Shown: positions 33,884 through 46,535 of the stretch, one piece after another
Layout: the number at the start of each line of letters is the position of its first letter
Numbering within the stretch: position 1 is the stretch's first letter
Origin: Patagioenas fasciata
Lineage: Eukaryota; Chordata; Aves; Columbiformes; Columbidae
DNA length: 64,000 bases
Reading direction: 5' to 3'
Assembly (NCBI RefSeq): GCF_037038585.1
Contig: NC_092521.1
Span: 51,406,398-51,470,397 of the forward strand
Position numbers and translations under genes: made by a program
The notes under the pieces: generated by a model
Database searches by the model: none
What the model saw: the letters and a program-made list of their open reading frames with translations, nothing else
What the model was told of the DNA's origin: nothing

Positions 33884-34720
33884 TTGGCTGTGCCACCATC
33901 CAGCGAGACCTGGACAGGCTGGAGAGTTGGGCAGGGAAAAATTCATGAAATATAACAAGGGCAAGTGTAGAGTCTTGCATCTGGGTAGGAACAACCACAG
34001 GTTCCAGTATAAGTTGGGGAATGACCTGTTAGAGAGCAGTGTAGGGGAAAGGGACCTGGGGGTCCTGGTGGACAACAGGATGACCATGAGCCAGCACTGT
34101 GCCCTTGTGGCCAGGAAGGCCAATGGCTTCCTGGGGTGTATTAGAAGGGGGGTGGTTAGTAGGTCGAGAGAGGTTCTCCTTCCCCTCTACTCTGCCCTGG
34201 TGAGACCACATCTGGAATATTGTGTCCAGTTCTGTGCCCCTCAGTTTAAGAAGGACAGGGAACTGCTGGAGAGAGTCCAGCGTAGGGCAACCAAGATGAT
34301 TAAGGGAGTGGAGCATCTCCTTTATGAGGAAAGGCTGAGGGAGCTGGGTCTCTTTAGCTTGGAGGAGACTGAGGGGTGACCTCATTAATGTTTACAGATG
34401 TATAAAGGGTGAGTGTCACGAGGATGGAGCCAGGCTCTTCTCGGTAACAACCAATGATAGGAAAAAAGAGGTAATGGGTACAAACTGGAACACGAGAGGT
34501 TCCACTTAAATTTGAGAAGAAACTTCTTCTCAGTGAGGGTGACAGAGCACTGGAACAGGCTGCCCAGGGAGGTTGTGGAGTCTCCTACTCTGGAGGCATT
34601 CAAGACCTGCCTGCACGCCTTCTGGTGTAACCTCATCTAGGTGTTCCTGCTCTGGCAGGGGGATTGGACTAGATGATCTTTCGAGGTCCCTTCCAATCCC
34701 TAACATTCTGTGATTCTGTG
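33884..34720 (+). mobile_element. CR1 fragment, younger subfamily, broken ORF2
   Basis: About 840 bases, plus orientation, antisense to COLEC12. A 150-codon frame (33927-34379) matches the same ORF2 region as the young pair ([29 protein letters not shown]). It is then broken by frameshifts, and there is a small internal deletion after GAGAGTTGGGCAGGGA. The 3' end is ATTCTGTGATTCTGTG. Intermediate in age. Confidence 0.93.
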
Positions 34721-35040
34721 AAACATTGGATCACTCTTCTACAGACCAAAGAAAAGTTCAGCCTCACCAAATGAAGACTGCAACCATGCACAACAAGGCA
34801 ACATTTCTGTACGTGCTGATGCTGCTGCAAATGCTGTTCCAGCTATCTAGAGAAATTAAACTTTGAAATGCACCTGCACAAGTCAAACAGGAATATTTGG
34901 AGACTATCTGTTCCACAGATGTTTCTGTGCAGGTACATACGTGCACACATGCACCTCTAATGCAGTCAAGGCAGGTAATTCATTCAAGGGCATTTTAAAG
35001 TCCCAAGTGTGCTTTTCAACACACACAGTGTGCTTTTAAA

Positions 35041-35233
35041 CAACAAGGGTGGTAAAATACTGGCACAGGTTGCCCAGAGAGGTGGTAGATGCCCCATCCC
35101 TGGTGACATTGAAGGCCAGGCTGGACAGGGCTCTGAGCAACCTGATCTAGTTGTAGATGTCCCTGCTCATTGCAGGGGGTTGGACTAGATGCCCTTTGAA
35201 GGCCCCTTCCAACCCAAACTATGCTATGATTCT
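35041..35233 (+). mobile_element. CR1 3'-end fragment
   Basis: About 190 bases with the CR1 blocks TTGCCCAGAGAGGTGGTAG and CCTTCCAACCCAAACTATG, ending GATTCTAA. Same subfamily as 18354-18653 and 54855-55145. Confidence 0.88.
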
Positions 35234-35956
35234 AACTCATATGAATCTAAATTAATTTTCATTAGGTAGTTGGAAACACACTGGATGCCCCTCTCATTTG
35301 TAATTTTTTTTAATCTCTCCTCCCCTATCTGCTGCAGCAGAACAACATCAAGTTTCAACCATATTTGATGGCAGGAAAACTGCATTTCTCTTTTTCCATT
35401 AGGGAAAAATATAGAGCTGCTTTTGATGAGGCTTTCAGCAGGAAAAATAAAATGTTTGTAGGCTACCAACAAGTATGCACAGCTTCACGTGGAAAAGCAA
35501 AAATTTGAGAAAGTTATAAAAACTGTGATTTGTTAGCATTAAAATGCAGATTTAGTTGTATCTACAGGCTTTGTTTCATATTCCAGTTGTAATGCTGGAA
35601 AAGCTGGCATTAACAGAACTGAAAAAAGGTAAACCTGATTTGATGCTTCAAATTAATACATAGACCTTTATCCATCCTTAGCTGGACTTAGTGGTACGGC
35701 TTCTCCTGCCTTCATTAAGAAGCATTCCAATACAAAATTTGCATATTTTTCAACTGAAAGGTCCATCTGAGGACATTACTTTGAACTTAAAAGATTTATG
35801 TGCATGTAAAAGAGGAGGTGAAGGTGTTTCTATTAGTGCTGGATACTTAACAACAGGGACCTTATTTGGAATGTGATCATACAGCTGGACTTACGCTCTA
35901 AAAATGAAGAGGGTCACGAGGAACAACAGAGTAGGACCTCACAGAATAAAGTGAGT

Positions 35957-37102
35957 CACAGTATCACAGTATTACAGTATCACAGTATGTTTGGGATTGG
36001 AAGGGACCTCAAAAGATCATCTAGTCCAATCCTCCTGCTGGAGCAGGAACGCCTAGGTGAGGTCGCACAGGAATGTGTCCAGGCGGGCTTTGAATGTCTC
36101 CAGGGAAGGAGACTCCACAACCTCCCTGGGCAGCCTGTTCCAGTGCTCTGTCACCCTCACTGAGAAGAAGTTCTTTCTCAAATTTAAGTGGAACCTCTTG
36201 TGTTCCAGCTTGATCCCATTGCCCCTTGTCCTATCATTGTTTGCCACTGAGAAGAGCATGACTCCATCCTCGTGGCACTCACCCTTTATATATTTATAAA
36301 CATTAATAAGGTCACCCCTCAGTCTCCTCTTCTCCAAACTAAAGAGCCCCAGCTCCCTCAGCCTTTCTTCATAAGGGAGATGCTCCACTCCCTTAATCAT
36401 CTTTGTTGCCCTACGCTGGACCCTCTCCAGCAGTTCCCTGTCCTTCTTGAACTGAGGGGCCCAGAACTGGACACAATATTCCAGATGGGGTCTCACCAGG
36501 GCGGAGTAGAGGGGAAGGAGGACCTCTCTCGATCTACTGACCACCCCCCTTGTAATACACCCAAGGATGCCATTAGCCTTCCTGGCCACAAGGGCACAGT
36601 GCTGGCTCATGGTCATCCTGTTGTCCACCAGGACCCCCAGGTCCCTTTCCCCTACACTGCTCTCTAATAGGTCATGCCCCAACCTATACTGGAACCTGGG
36701 GTTGTTCCTACCCAGATGCAGGACTCTACACTTTCCCTTGTTAAATTCCATCAGGTTATCCCCCGCCCAACTCTCCAGCCTGTCCAGGTCCCGCTGGATG
36801 GCAGCACAGCCTTCTGGCGTGTCAGCCACTCCTCCCAGCTTAGTGTCATCAGCAAACTTGCTGATAGTACACTCAATTCCCTCGTCTAAATCGTTAGTGA
36901 ATGTATTGAATAATATTGGCCCCAGTACTGACCCCTGAGGCACTCCACTATATACTGGCCTCCAACTGGACTCCGCACCATTGACCACCACTCTCTGGCT
37001 TCTCTCTTTAAGCCAGTTTGCAACCCACCTCACTACTCTATTGTCTAGACCACACCTCCTCAATTTAGCTGTGAGGATGCTGTGAGGGACTGTGTCAAAG
37101 GA
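35957..37102 (-). mobile_element. Young 5'-truncated CR1, near-identical to 22942-24033
   Basis: About 1.15 kb. It has an uninterrupted 336-codon frame (37063-36053) of CR1 ORF2, about 10 codons longer than its sister; homology reaches further upstream to the FDTV block of reverse-transcriptase motif A, where it stops. It contains [15 protein letters not shown] and FADDTKLG. The tail has four copies of an 8-mer (three CACAGTAT and one TACAGTAT, 35957-35988). Endonuclease absent. Lies in sense orientation in the long COLEC12 intron. Confidence 0.95.
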
Positions 37103-40100
37103 CTGGACTGTGTCCAGAGAATAGAGTACATTTACAGAAGCCTGCTCTACTCATTCATTTAATCATGGCTGTGAGTGCAAATTGTCGCTTCTGACTGGCC
37201 TTTTCCATAATGATATCAAGAATGCCTGCCTGGGACACCACCCCTGAACAGAACAGAAAGGCTCGCCACAGGCACCACATCGGACGTAGCTCATGGTCAC
37301 AACTCCACTGGCTGTAAATTTATTCCTAATCTCCTGAGGCTACATGTTCAACTAGAGGAGAGAAATTATGTCCAGGTATAAACACTGCTCCTCTGGGAGT
37401 GTGCTGCCTTACTCCCCTCGGCAGAATCGAGGTATGGCAGTAAATCACCTCTAAATGAGAGGGGCTGGCAGGCCTAGGATTTATTTTTCACCTCACCGCC
37501 CTTTTAAAACCACTTTCTAAAGGTAGGGATTTTTTTCTTCAGAAATATTACAGGCTTGATGGCAGGGACAATAAATCCCATTCCCATCCTCCAACCTAGC
37601 CAGTGTCCCCCAACCCACCTCAGTCTCTGCCTCATTTTCCTGAATCTCATCTTTCCAAGATAGAACTTTTCCTCTGTGAAGCTGGATCTCTAGGCTGAGA
37701 AGAAGGACTGTGACCCAACACAGCTACCACCTTTCAGTTTTCTCATTCTGTTCTCCACTTTCTCCTCTCTCTTGTCTTCTCTCTGTCCTGCAGTATCTCT
37801 GTCCCCAAAGCTCTCCCCACATCCTGGCTCACACACACCTCACTAGCATCTAATTTCCTCGATAAAAAGCAGACTTAGAATGAATTTCTCCGGCAATCAG
37901 AACGTTTTTCACAGAGTTGTGCCAATGTGCAATGGCTGTACAATGTAAAGAGCAAACTGCCCTGATAAATAGATTTTGTCCACCTAATACCATCACAGTT
38001 TCTGTGATTTTCCGCTACTTAATATTCACCTGTATCAAGAAATGAAATGTTTGTTCTGTAAATTACTAAAGTTTTCTGTACAGAGGTGGCAGCGTGGTTG
38101 ATGAATGCAATTCATGCTTTTCCTCCTAATAAAGCAATACACAAATTTACACTGTCTTGACAAACAGTGAAAACTGCTGAATCAAATCTGCTTATTAGAA
38201 GTAAGGAAAAGCTACACAGAAGGGCATCCAGAGCACTGTGGTCACAGACAAGATAAGGGACCATCCAGGAGTCCAACAAACATACCACCTACCTACTTAC
38301 TGCCTTCCTAATGTCAGTGCCATCGCCATGTTAAGTAGGTGAAAACTCAGCTGCAATCAGGGAAATAACAGAAGTTGACAAATCCATTAAAAGCATTAAC
38401 CTACTAAATCTGTCGGGTGTACATTTGCCTTGTAGCAACTTGCCATTTTTTTTTATCTTGGGAAATTCATTAGACCACCCCCTAACAAAGAATTAAACAT
38501 GTTGCTATGGTAACAACAACAATAGGAATAACAATAACTGCAATAATTATAATCTTCCTGAAACATATACCCCTTGCTGATTTTGTATTACATCTATAAT
38601 TCTTTGTTTGATAGCTCATGAAATAAGGGAAAACTAAGTATTTGGAAAATATTTTTTAATGGAGCTAGGGAGTTTCAGGGTTTCTGGCTGCAAAGCAGCA
38701 TGTAGGGGAGGGGGCTGCCATGAGGTATGGGGCTCATCTGCTTCCACATCTGCAGATGGAGGACTCAAGGCTTTCCAGATGCTTAGGGCTCATTCCTACA
38801 AGTCTTATCAGGGGAACCAAATGCTTTTCTTATCCAGAAGAATAAATAAAAAAATAGAAGTTTTCAGTATAAACTTTATGTGCTTTAATCAAGAGAAAAT
38901 CACAGGTACTAAAGGACATTTAATTAAGAGGCAGAAGGCATAACACAAAACTGTATCTACAAATTGGAATTTGGAAAATTTTATTTTAGAGTAGAAGTTG
39001 TAAGGGAGACATCTGTGGCTTTTTTTTGTGGTGTTTCTTTTTTTTTCCTTAATTGATGTGTAAATATGTTATTAAAAGTTCTTGAGAAAGGTACACTCCT
39101 ATATAACAAAAGAAACAAACAAAAAAAACCCCAAAAATCTTAGCTTGTGTTTCAGTGAAAGCAATCCCAAGGTAGTCGAAAATAAAGTTTACTTATTTTG
39201 AGGGCAACAGTTCAGGAAAGAAGAAAGAAGGGAACTGAATGAACTCAGACAGTCAATATGTGTAAACTTTAATATTTTTTGAAAAATTATTCTTCCTGAA
39301 GCTAATGCCAAAGACTTTCAGACTGCAAACCTAAATAGCTGCTGTGTAACTTTGTCATTGGTTTCCAGTGTTCTTCTAAACTTGTAACTTTATCATATCT
39401 TTAACTATTTGAAGGATGCTGAAGTCCTCAAATAATGGCTGTAACAGTCAGGTTTCCCTATTGTGCTGTGATATACCACTGAAAATATGAGGAAAATGGT
39501 CCTTTTCTGTACTTATTGTAAAAGGTGGCAAACACTTAGAAAGTTAATAGAATTTCACACATTTGTCTTAAGCCTGAATTTGTTTTTCAACTCATTTCTT
39601 TCCAAATACCAAGATTCTTGGTCCTTGGAAGCGAAAAAAAAAAAAATGACTGAAGTAAATCTGGGGTCAATGTTTAAATTCAGGGTCAATACATCTTGCT
39701 TTTCGCTCCCAAATAAGTCAATATTGGCTGTTATTCATGCCATGCTCTGCAGCTGCCCTTTTGAACTCCAACAGAGAAATACATCACACCCTTGACCCAC
39801 AGTCTTTCAACCTAAGTGTGGAGACACTATAATTTATTTGCTCAATGCAAGTGTCAAATGTTTTCAGCACTAAACTGCACTAAACACTCTTGTTCCTTAT
39901 CACAATTTCAGTTACACAAGTCTAACCTCTCTGGCTTCCAAAGTGTTACATGCAATTTTTATCAGTGTAGATCTACCACTCCACCAGGGAGCTGGAAAAT
40001 ATATTTTCTTCCATGTCTAGCTAAAAGCATAGAGTAGAAGAGCAAGTGAAGCAGCCAAAGTCGCAGCTCAATGGAAACTTTGGATTAAAAAATTAACACA

Positions 40101-41552
40101 TAGCACTATAACCTATTTAAGGATAATCCAATAAACTTCAAAATAACTCTTCCTTGTGTCTTCAGAGTCCACAGGCACTGAGTCCCAGTACTGCTCTAAG
40201 ACTTTTAAATAATAGGCTGACAAATAATTTTCATGTATTAAGAGTAAAAACATTTTCTAAAAATGTCTGTTTCTGAGCAGTTTTATTTGACTTAGAACAT
40301 GTATTTCTTGGCCGGTTCTTTGTATGCCAAATTTCAGCCAGTATGAATTTTTCCATGGCTGAACTATATACTCCTGAAAAGCAGAGCTGGAAATGCTGAA
40401 ACCCATAAACTATACCTAAAGGCACACATCAAAAACAGAACCATGAAAAACAGAGCTTTCAGTGTGAGCAGAACATCTTTCATGAAAGATACAGTTGGTT
40501 TGCTAAGCATACTTCACACATCACCTCCTGGTACTCTGACTGAATCTTACTCAAGCCTCCACAAGCATAAGAGGTTACATAAGATGTAACCTTTCCACAT
40601 AAGAGACTAATGGTTTTAATGACTTCACATGCTCTTTTTGTTCTGCACTTCTTGCCTGATTCACCAGAAAAGTGGCATCCTGTTTGCTCATTTGAATGAT
40701 GCATTACTCTAAATAGCTTAAATAAGACTTTATTTAATTCTGCAAAACCCAAAAACTTTCAAAAGTGTTTTTAAGGTGAATGAATGGATTCAGCTCCTTC
40801 ATATCCTATTACACGAATACTAGTTTTTACTGGTGGGATCAATGTCTGTACAATTTTAGAGGATGCTGTTGCACAGCTGTGCACATGGTACTAATGCAGC
40901 CCCAAAATAGGTTAAACCACTTGATAGATGTTCCGGTAGCTCTTTATCAAAAGACAAGAGAGGATATGCCCAGCAGAAGTGTTACGCTCCTGCAGAAATT
41001 GTAAGTGCAGTCCAATTTGTTATGCGGGTTCTTCTGTCTTCCAGTCCTTGTTTTGTTGTGAGCTTTGTTAAAGAAAAGTTAAAGGCACTCACAGAAATTT
41101 CCTCTAAGTGTTCTGCCAAGGTGCATGAGCAAACTCAGGTCAAAATTTTGCTTTACATGGACAGAAGCCAAAGGACAGAAGAGCATTTAATTTTTAATCA
41201 TTATTTCATTAGTCACTAAACTGCTTAGCTGCTCCATAATATTTTTGACTGTCTGAAAACGGCATCCAGCTTTGTGGGAGATCCTTCTTTGGCCTCTATC
41301 AGCCACGGACACAAACTTTGTGAGGTTTCCAAAGGAACACAAAACTTAATGCACAACTAATGATGAATACAGGGCAGCCATTCAAGCACGCTGAATTATG
41401 GGATAAGCTGGGACCACTTACAGAAAGTGAACATTCATGTAGCTGAGAGCATGTTGGGAACAAAAAGCACAAGCCCTGTGTGCTGTGCTTGTAGAACAGT
41501 GGCTCCAAAGAGGGTAACGGGTGAGAAGACAAGACACTACCAAAGAGTTTCC

Positions 41553-41681
41553 ATAGAATCATAGAACAGTTTGGCTTGGAAAGGACCTTCGAAGGTCATC
41601 TAGTCCAACCCCCTGCAATGAGCAGGGATGTCTTCAACTAGATCACATTATTCAGAGCCCTGTCCAACCTGGCCTGAAATA
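41553..41681 (-). mobile_element. CR1 3'-end fragment
   Basis: About 130 bases in minus orientation: starts ATAGAATCATAGAA (the reversed 3' terminus), then GGTCATCTAGTCCAACCCCC and TGCAATGAGCAGGGATGTC. Old and severely truncated. Confidence 0.9.
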
Positions 41682-44600
41682 TTTCCATCATGATGTTAAA
41701 GCCTAAGGGGCAGTTCCAGCTTCTCAGCTTGCTGCAATGAGCTGCCAGTTGGACGGGTCTTGGGCATCGCAGCATTGATGAGCAGCCGGTTCGACAGAGA
41801 GACTCCAAAAGCACAACCCACTGCTGTGACTTTCCAGCCTTCTCATATTGGAGACAGAACTTAGAGCCTGGGCAACCTCAGACAAGCTCAGTAGCTCAGG
41901 GCCAGGCCAGTCATGCAAAGACCAAGACAAAAGGTCTCCCGGGACTGGTGACCAAGGGCACCTCCTGGTGGGGTCAGTAGCTTCCAGGGACACTGGCTTC
42001 AAGGTAGCACATATGGGATGAAGCTGCAATCAAGCTAATGATCTTCATGTCTACAGTGAGAAGGCTGCAAGTTTTACCAGGTATTTCCTCCACTGTGAGT
42101 CTTATCAGGGGGCTGAGGTTTATAGTGAGAGGCTTTAATTGAACCAAGTGCATTTCTGACTCAAAAAAAACATAAAAAAAACCCAACACAACCCAAACCC
42201 CCACAAAAACAGAAGACTAGGCTGCAGACTCTATGTACTTTAATGTAGCCTCAGCACTAAAGGGCACTTTTACAAAGAGACATAAGGAGTAACATATGCC
42301 CCTGGCTGCATGTTGAAGGTAGAAAGATGCCTCTTGGAAATAAAGCAAAAATTTGAGCAGTGAGGGTGATTACAACTGGAACAAATTACCATCACAGGGG
42401 TTTCCCTGTATTTTAATGTCTTTAGATCAAGCTTGACTCCTCATTTAAAAGATACACTTTAGCCAAAAATAAAATAATTGGACTTCATACAGGAGTAACT
42501 GTATGGCCTATCATACACAGGAGATCAGAGTAGTTAAGTGTTTTGGCTCTAATCCCTACAAATGGAAATAGGTGTGTCTGCTCTGGCCTGCTGCACAGGA
42601 AATATATGTCTTGAGGGGAAATTAATGGTGATGACAAGGCATCTCACTGACCTGAGGGGGACATGCCTTTCGGATCCAGCTGAGCTTAGAATTAAGACAA
42701 GGAGTAAGCAGATAACCCTCCCAGATGTTTTATAGCACTGGATGGGGACAGCAGATGATAAGGGTCGGCATAGCTCTGTACGCTGGAACACCAGAGGTTT
42801 GTTCTTTGGGTTTTTATGTTTGTTTGTTTCTTATAAAGCATGTAGTAAGTCTGTTTGTTCAAGAAACAAAATAAAGTCGATCAAAGGGAATAAAGGCTGG
42901 AGGCTAATTAAAAGCTTGTTTCTATTAATACAATACAATGGGAGAAACTGCTCAGGGACAGTCCATTTTGTTGAATCATGGCCCTGTAATACTGCCAGAA
43001 AATGCTGAAAGCTTTAGTGATGTATTTTCAGTCCTGTTCATTAAACATGACTGGGAAATCACTCTGTTGCTTTCCCTGAGAGCAGGTACCATCTCCACTG
43101 TGCGACTTGGCTGTCTTCAGCCAGGATCTCCTGTCTCTTGGGTATTCTTCTGGAGAGACAACCACAAAGGCAAGTATATATCTCTTACCCAGAGGTGAAA
43201 GGACACACCTTGCCCACCCCCCCCTTTTTTTTTTTTCTTTCTCCTCTAAATAAATGTACTGAATCAAAGTCCTGAAGAATGTCTGCAGGATGTTTTTCAG
43301 AGCTGCTCACCAAATTCTGTAGGTAGGCTCTTTTTGTTGAAGTGCAACAAAACATACGGAAAAGTATGAGGGAAGAAGAACATTTCAGTCAATTAATAGG
43401 AACTGAGAAAAGGCAAAAGTACTAAACCACACATATGACTACACAAATCAATGAAAATTGGATGACAACACTACTGACTACTAAAGAGGCACTGTACGGA
43501 AAGTAAAGGTTTAGGAGCAGGATGTGAAACAGGAGCATTCTCCAGGACACTGCAAAGTGCTAACTTTGACAAGCTTGTAGAAGCTATTTACTGAAGTACT
43601 TTGTAAGACAGAACTCACTTGATATCCACAGAAAACTACTGAGATGCAACCGGTCCCTGCAGTCCCTATTCTGAGCATACTTTGTTGTATTTGCACTCCT
43701 TACTTACGGCAATAAAATTAAATGCTGCATTTCAGGCCGATTTGATTACAACCAAAAAAGCATAACAAATGCTACAATAAATCAAATACTGGAAGATGGC
43801 TAGAAATACTGGACAACTATGCATGAAGGCTGAAGCATTAAAACCAGTTTTCTTGCAACTTTTCCTTTATCTGCATCTGTTGGGATGTTTTTTTTTCGGT
43901 TAGCTTTTCATGGAATAACGGGTAATCAATGCAATTAGCCTCTTACAGCCAAGGAACCTCCCTCCCTGTGAGCTGTAACTTGCAGCATTCACCACATCAG
44001 TCACAGCTGGGGACAGCTGTTCTCTGCTTCCAGCCACGACTCTGCTGTGCCAGGAGAAGGGGTAAGCGCACTTTGGGGAATCTGCAGCATGGCAGTGACT
44101 CCATCACTGATGGGGGACGGTCACTGCCAAGAGCGTGTGACCACCTCCACTTCAGGGCTACATGCTCAAGGGTTGCTCATGTTCATGCTCATGTTGAGTT
44201 TTTCTGCAGCCTGCAGGTCTGTTGCTGTTCTTTTCACCTTTTTCATTTAGGTAGGGAGCAAAATGTGGAAGGCTGAGCATGCAGACATAACATATTATCC
44301 AGCCTGACACCTATTAGCAGATAAAATGCCATTGTACTGCTGGGGGTGCCTTAAATTAACAGCGCTGCATTTCAGCTTAAGGTGTTGTGAAAGAAAGACT
44401 GGGGGTCTGTGTCTTCTTAACTCATCTGAATAGCACCTGGCAACCTTACAAAGTGAAAAACAATGCCTTGAATTTTCATTAAGACTCAGTGTTTGGATTC
44501 AGTGCCAGTTCCTGTTGTCTCATTCCCTCTTCAAGATAAGTTGCAGATTAATCCATTTTACTTTCTTACAGTAGTAAGGCCAAATTATGTTTGTACCTGC

Positions 44601-45995
44601 TCCAGTGGAGCCTCACTGAGTTAATGTCATCACACAGATAAAACTCAGACCAAAATTTGATGTGCTGACTGTTGCCCATTCACTGCTTTTCAGAAAAAAG
44701 AGGGCAGCCCATCCTTCAGCTGTGTGGAACGAAGAATGCTACCGAAGACATCACTTCTATAATTTGTATTTTCACTTGCTCGATCAAGACTTTCTTCGAT
44801 GAATGTACATTTATTTAGACAGATTGAATTTGCTTAGCAGCTATTACAGACTGAAACTCAGCTCTAAAAGATTATTATAATGAATTAGGATAATTTTCTG
44901 TAGTATAAATTCACCTCATAAATCAAGTCTGGTATTCATATGGCTTTGCAGATGCGCCAACTCACTTGCAGCTGTGGGCACTTGGAAATCAGCACAATTT
45001 GTCCCTAAATCTGCAATTGTTTGATGACACAATTAATGTATTGGCTTTCAAGTGAACAGATTATTTAAAGATGTGTTATAATACAGAGTTTCAGAATATC
45101 TAGCAAAAGACACCAATCTTGGTAAAAATGAGGAGAAAGTGGAAATTACTGGGTTTTTCTAGTTCTGTGTTTTTCTGAATACATCTTCCCCTGCTTCTGA
45201 CATGCTGCTCAGCAGAGCAAGCATTTCTTCAGTATGGATGCACCATTCAGCTCTACGTGGAATATGAAAAAGAGATGCTCTCGTGCCACAAGAATGTAAA
45301 GCACTTCCAGGTTTGGGGGAGTTACTAAATAAACAGCCTAAATTTCAAAATTACATGGCAACTCCTATTGAAATTGGGACCATTCATCAAGGAAACAGTT
45401 TAAGGTTAAATACATGTGTAGGAGGTTCACCGAAGTTGCTGGTGGTTCATCTCTTTTGAAATTTGGTCTGTTATTATTATTTAGCAAGTACTTCCATAGC
45501 CAAGGTCTCTGTTTTGAAAACTCTGCAATAATCCCACTTCCTTACTTGTTTTTGTCAATCAAAAAGCGACTGGAGTTCCCGATTTTGGTCAAGTAGAAAG
45601 GGTGAAACAAAATCTCTGAAAAAGAAACCTACATATTTGAGACAAACAGTGAATTAATGGAAAAAAAATCCATGATTCAGCAACCACAGAATAGAAAACA
45701 GAATAAATTATTTCTATAATTTTGATGCTTTTCCAACAGAAAATTCTTTGCTTTAGTCACAAAAATTTTGCCTCAAATTTAGATTTTCAGCCCTAAAATA
45801 TGCCACTTTGACCAAATCTACAGTATTCTGTTATGTTTGTCAGAGGAATTTTGATTATGCTTTTCTGTATTTATACCTTTTGTCCTATAAATACAAACTG
45901 TCAGTCCTGCTGTTTACCTTTAATAGCACAGGAACAAAAATTAATTCCCAGCACGCAGTAGTTTGAAATATCTGATCCCTCTTCTGATGAGATAC

Positions 45996-46000
45996 ACTGA
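45996..46000. repeat. Target-site duplication ACTGA, left copy
   Basis: Five bases directly before the solo LTR, repeated exactly at 46531-46535. Confidence 0.75.
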
Positions 46001-46530
46001 AGTTGTGGTTTAACCCCAGCTGGCAACTAAGAACCATGCAGCTGCTCACTCCCTCCTCCCTGCCACCAGTGGGATGGGCAAGACAATTGAAAAATGTAAA
46101 ACTTGGTTGAGATAAAGGCAGTTTAATAGGACAGCAAATGAAAATACTACTACGACTACTACTAATAACAGAATATACAAAATGAGTGATGCACAGTGCA
46201 ATTGCTCACCACCTGTTGATGCCCAGCCTTGTTCCTTAACAGTGATTCTTTGGCTAACTTTTTCCCAGTTTATATAATGAGCATAATGTCATATGGTATA
46301 GAATATCCCTTTGGACAGTTTGGGTCAGCTGTCCTGTCTGTGCCCCTTCACAGCTTCTTGTGCATCTCCAGCCTTCATGCTTAAAAGTCCTTGGCTTGGT
46401 ATAAAGATCGCTTGGCAACAACCAGAACCATCAGTGTATTGTCAACATTCTTGTCATGCTAAATCCAAAACACAGCACTATACCAGCTACTAGCAAGAAA
46501 ATTATCTCTATCCCAGCTGAAACCAGGACA
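46001..46530 (-). mobile_element. Solo LTR of an avian endogenous retrovirus
   Basis: 530 bases. The minus-strand start (TGTCCTGGTTTCAGCTGGGA) and the plus-strand start (GTGGTTTAACCCCAGCTGGC) match an LTR type common in bird genomes, recalled without a database search. Direct repeats ACTGA sit immediately outside both ends (45996-46000 and 46531-46535), a 5-bp target duplication of the size made by ERVL-type elements. On the minus strand a TATATAAA box (46277-46270) precedes an ATTAAA hexamer (46127-46122) at LTR-like spacing, so the LTR probably points the same way as COLEC12. No internal viral genes are present. One terminal base appears mutated (AG instead of TG on the plus strand). Confidence 0.88.
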
Positions 46531-46535
46531 ACTGA
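46531..46535. repeat. Target-site duplication ACTGA, right copy
   Basis: Exact copy of the five bases that precede the solo LTR. Confidence 0.75.

Larger units (their letters stand above)
24222..35956 (-). other. Long COLEC12 intron 2, proximal part
   Basis: Sequence upstream of the transmembrane exon. I searched by eye for an exon encoding the expected cytoplasmic tail (around GYKRFG with a matching donor) and found none. Contents are the CR1 copies listed separately, a T-rich run at 28404-28440, a short AC/TG inverted repeat near 29371-29434 and a CpG-richer patch at 29905-30130. The rest is AT-rich with only short, featureless open frames. Confidence 0.65.
37103..46000 (-). other. Long COLEC12 intron 2, middle part
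   Basis: About 8.9 kb with one old CR1 end (41553-41681), A-rich simple sequence near 39100-39135 and 42160-42205, and no recognisable exon. Open frames up to about 115 codons have no domain features. Confidence 0.6.

Noticed and set aside
36053-37063. 336-codon minus-strand frame as a possible host gene
   Set aside because: It is CR1 ORF2 (reverse-transcriptase blocks, CR1 3' tail), not a host protein.
46004-46530. LTR starting at the first TG (46004)
   Set aside because: That start leaves no matching target duplication; starting at 46001 gives exact ACTGA repeats on both sides.
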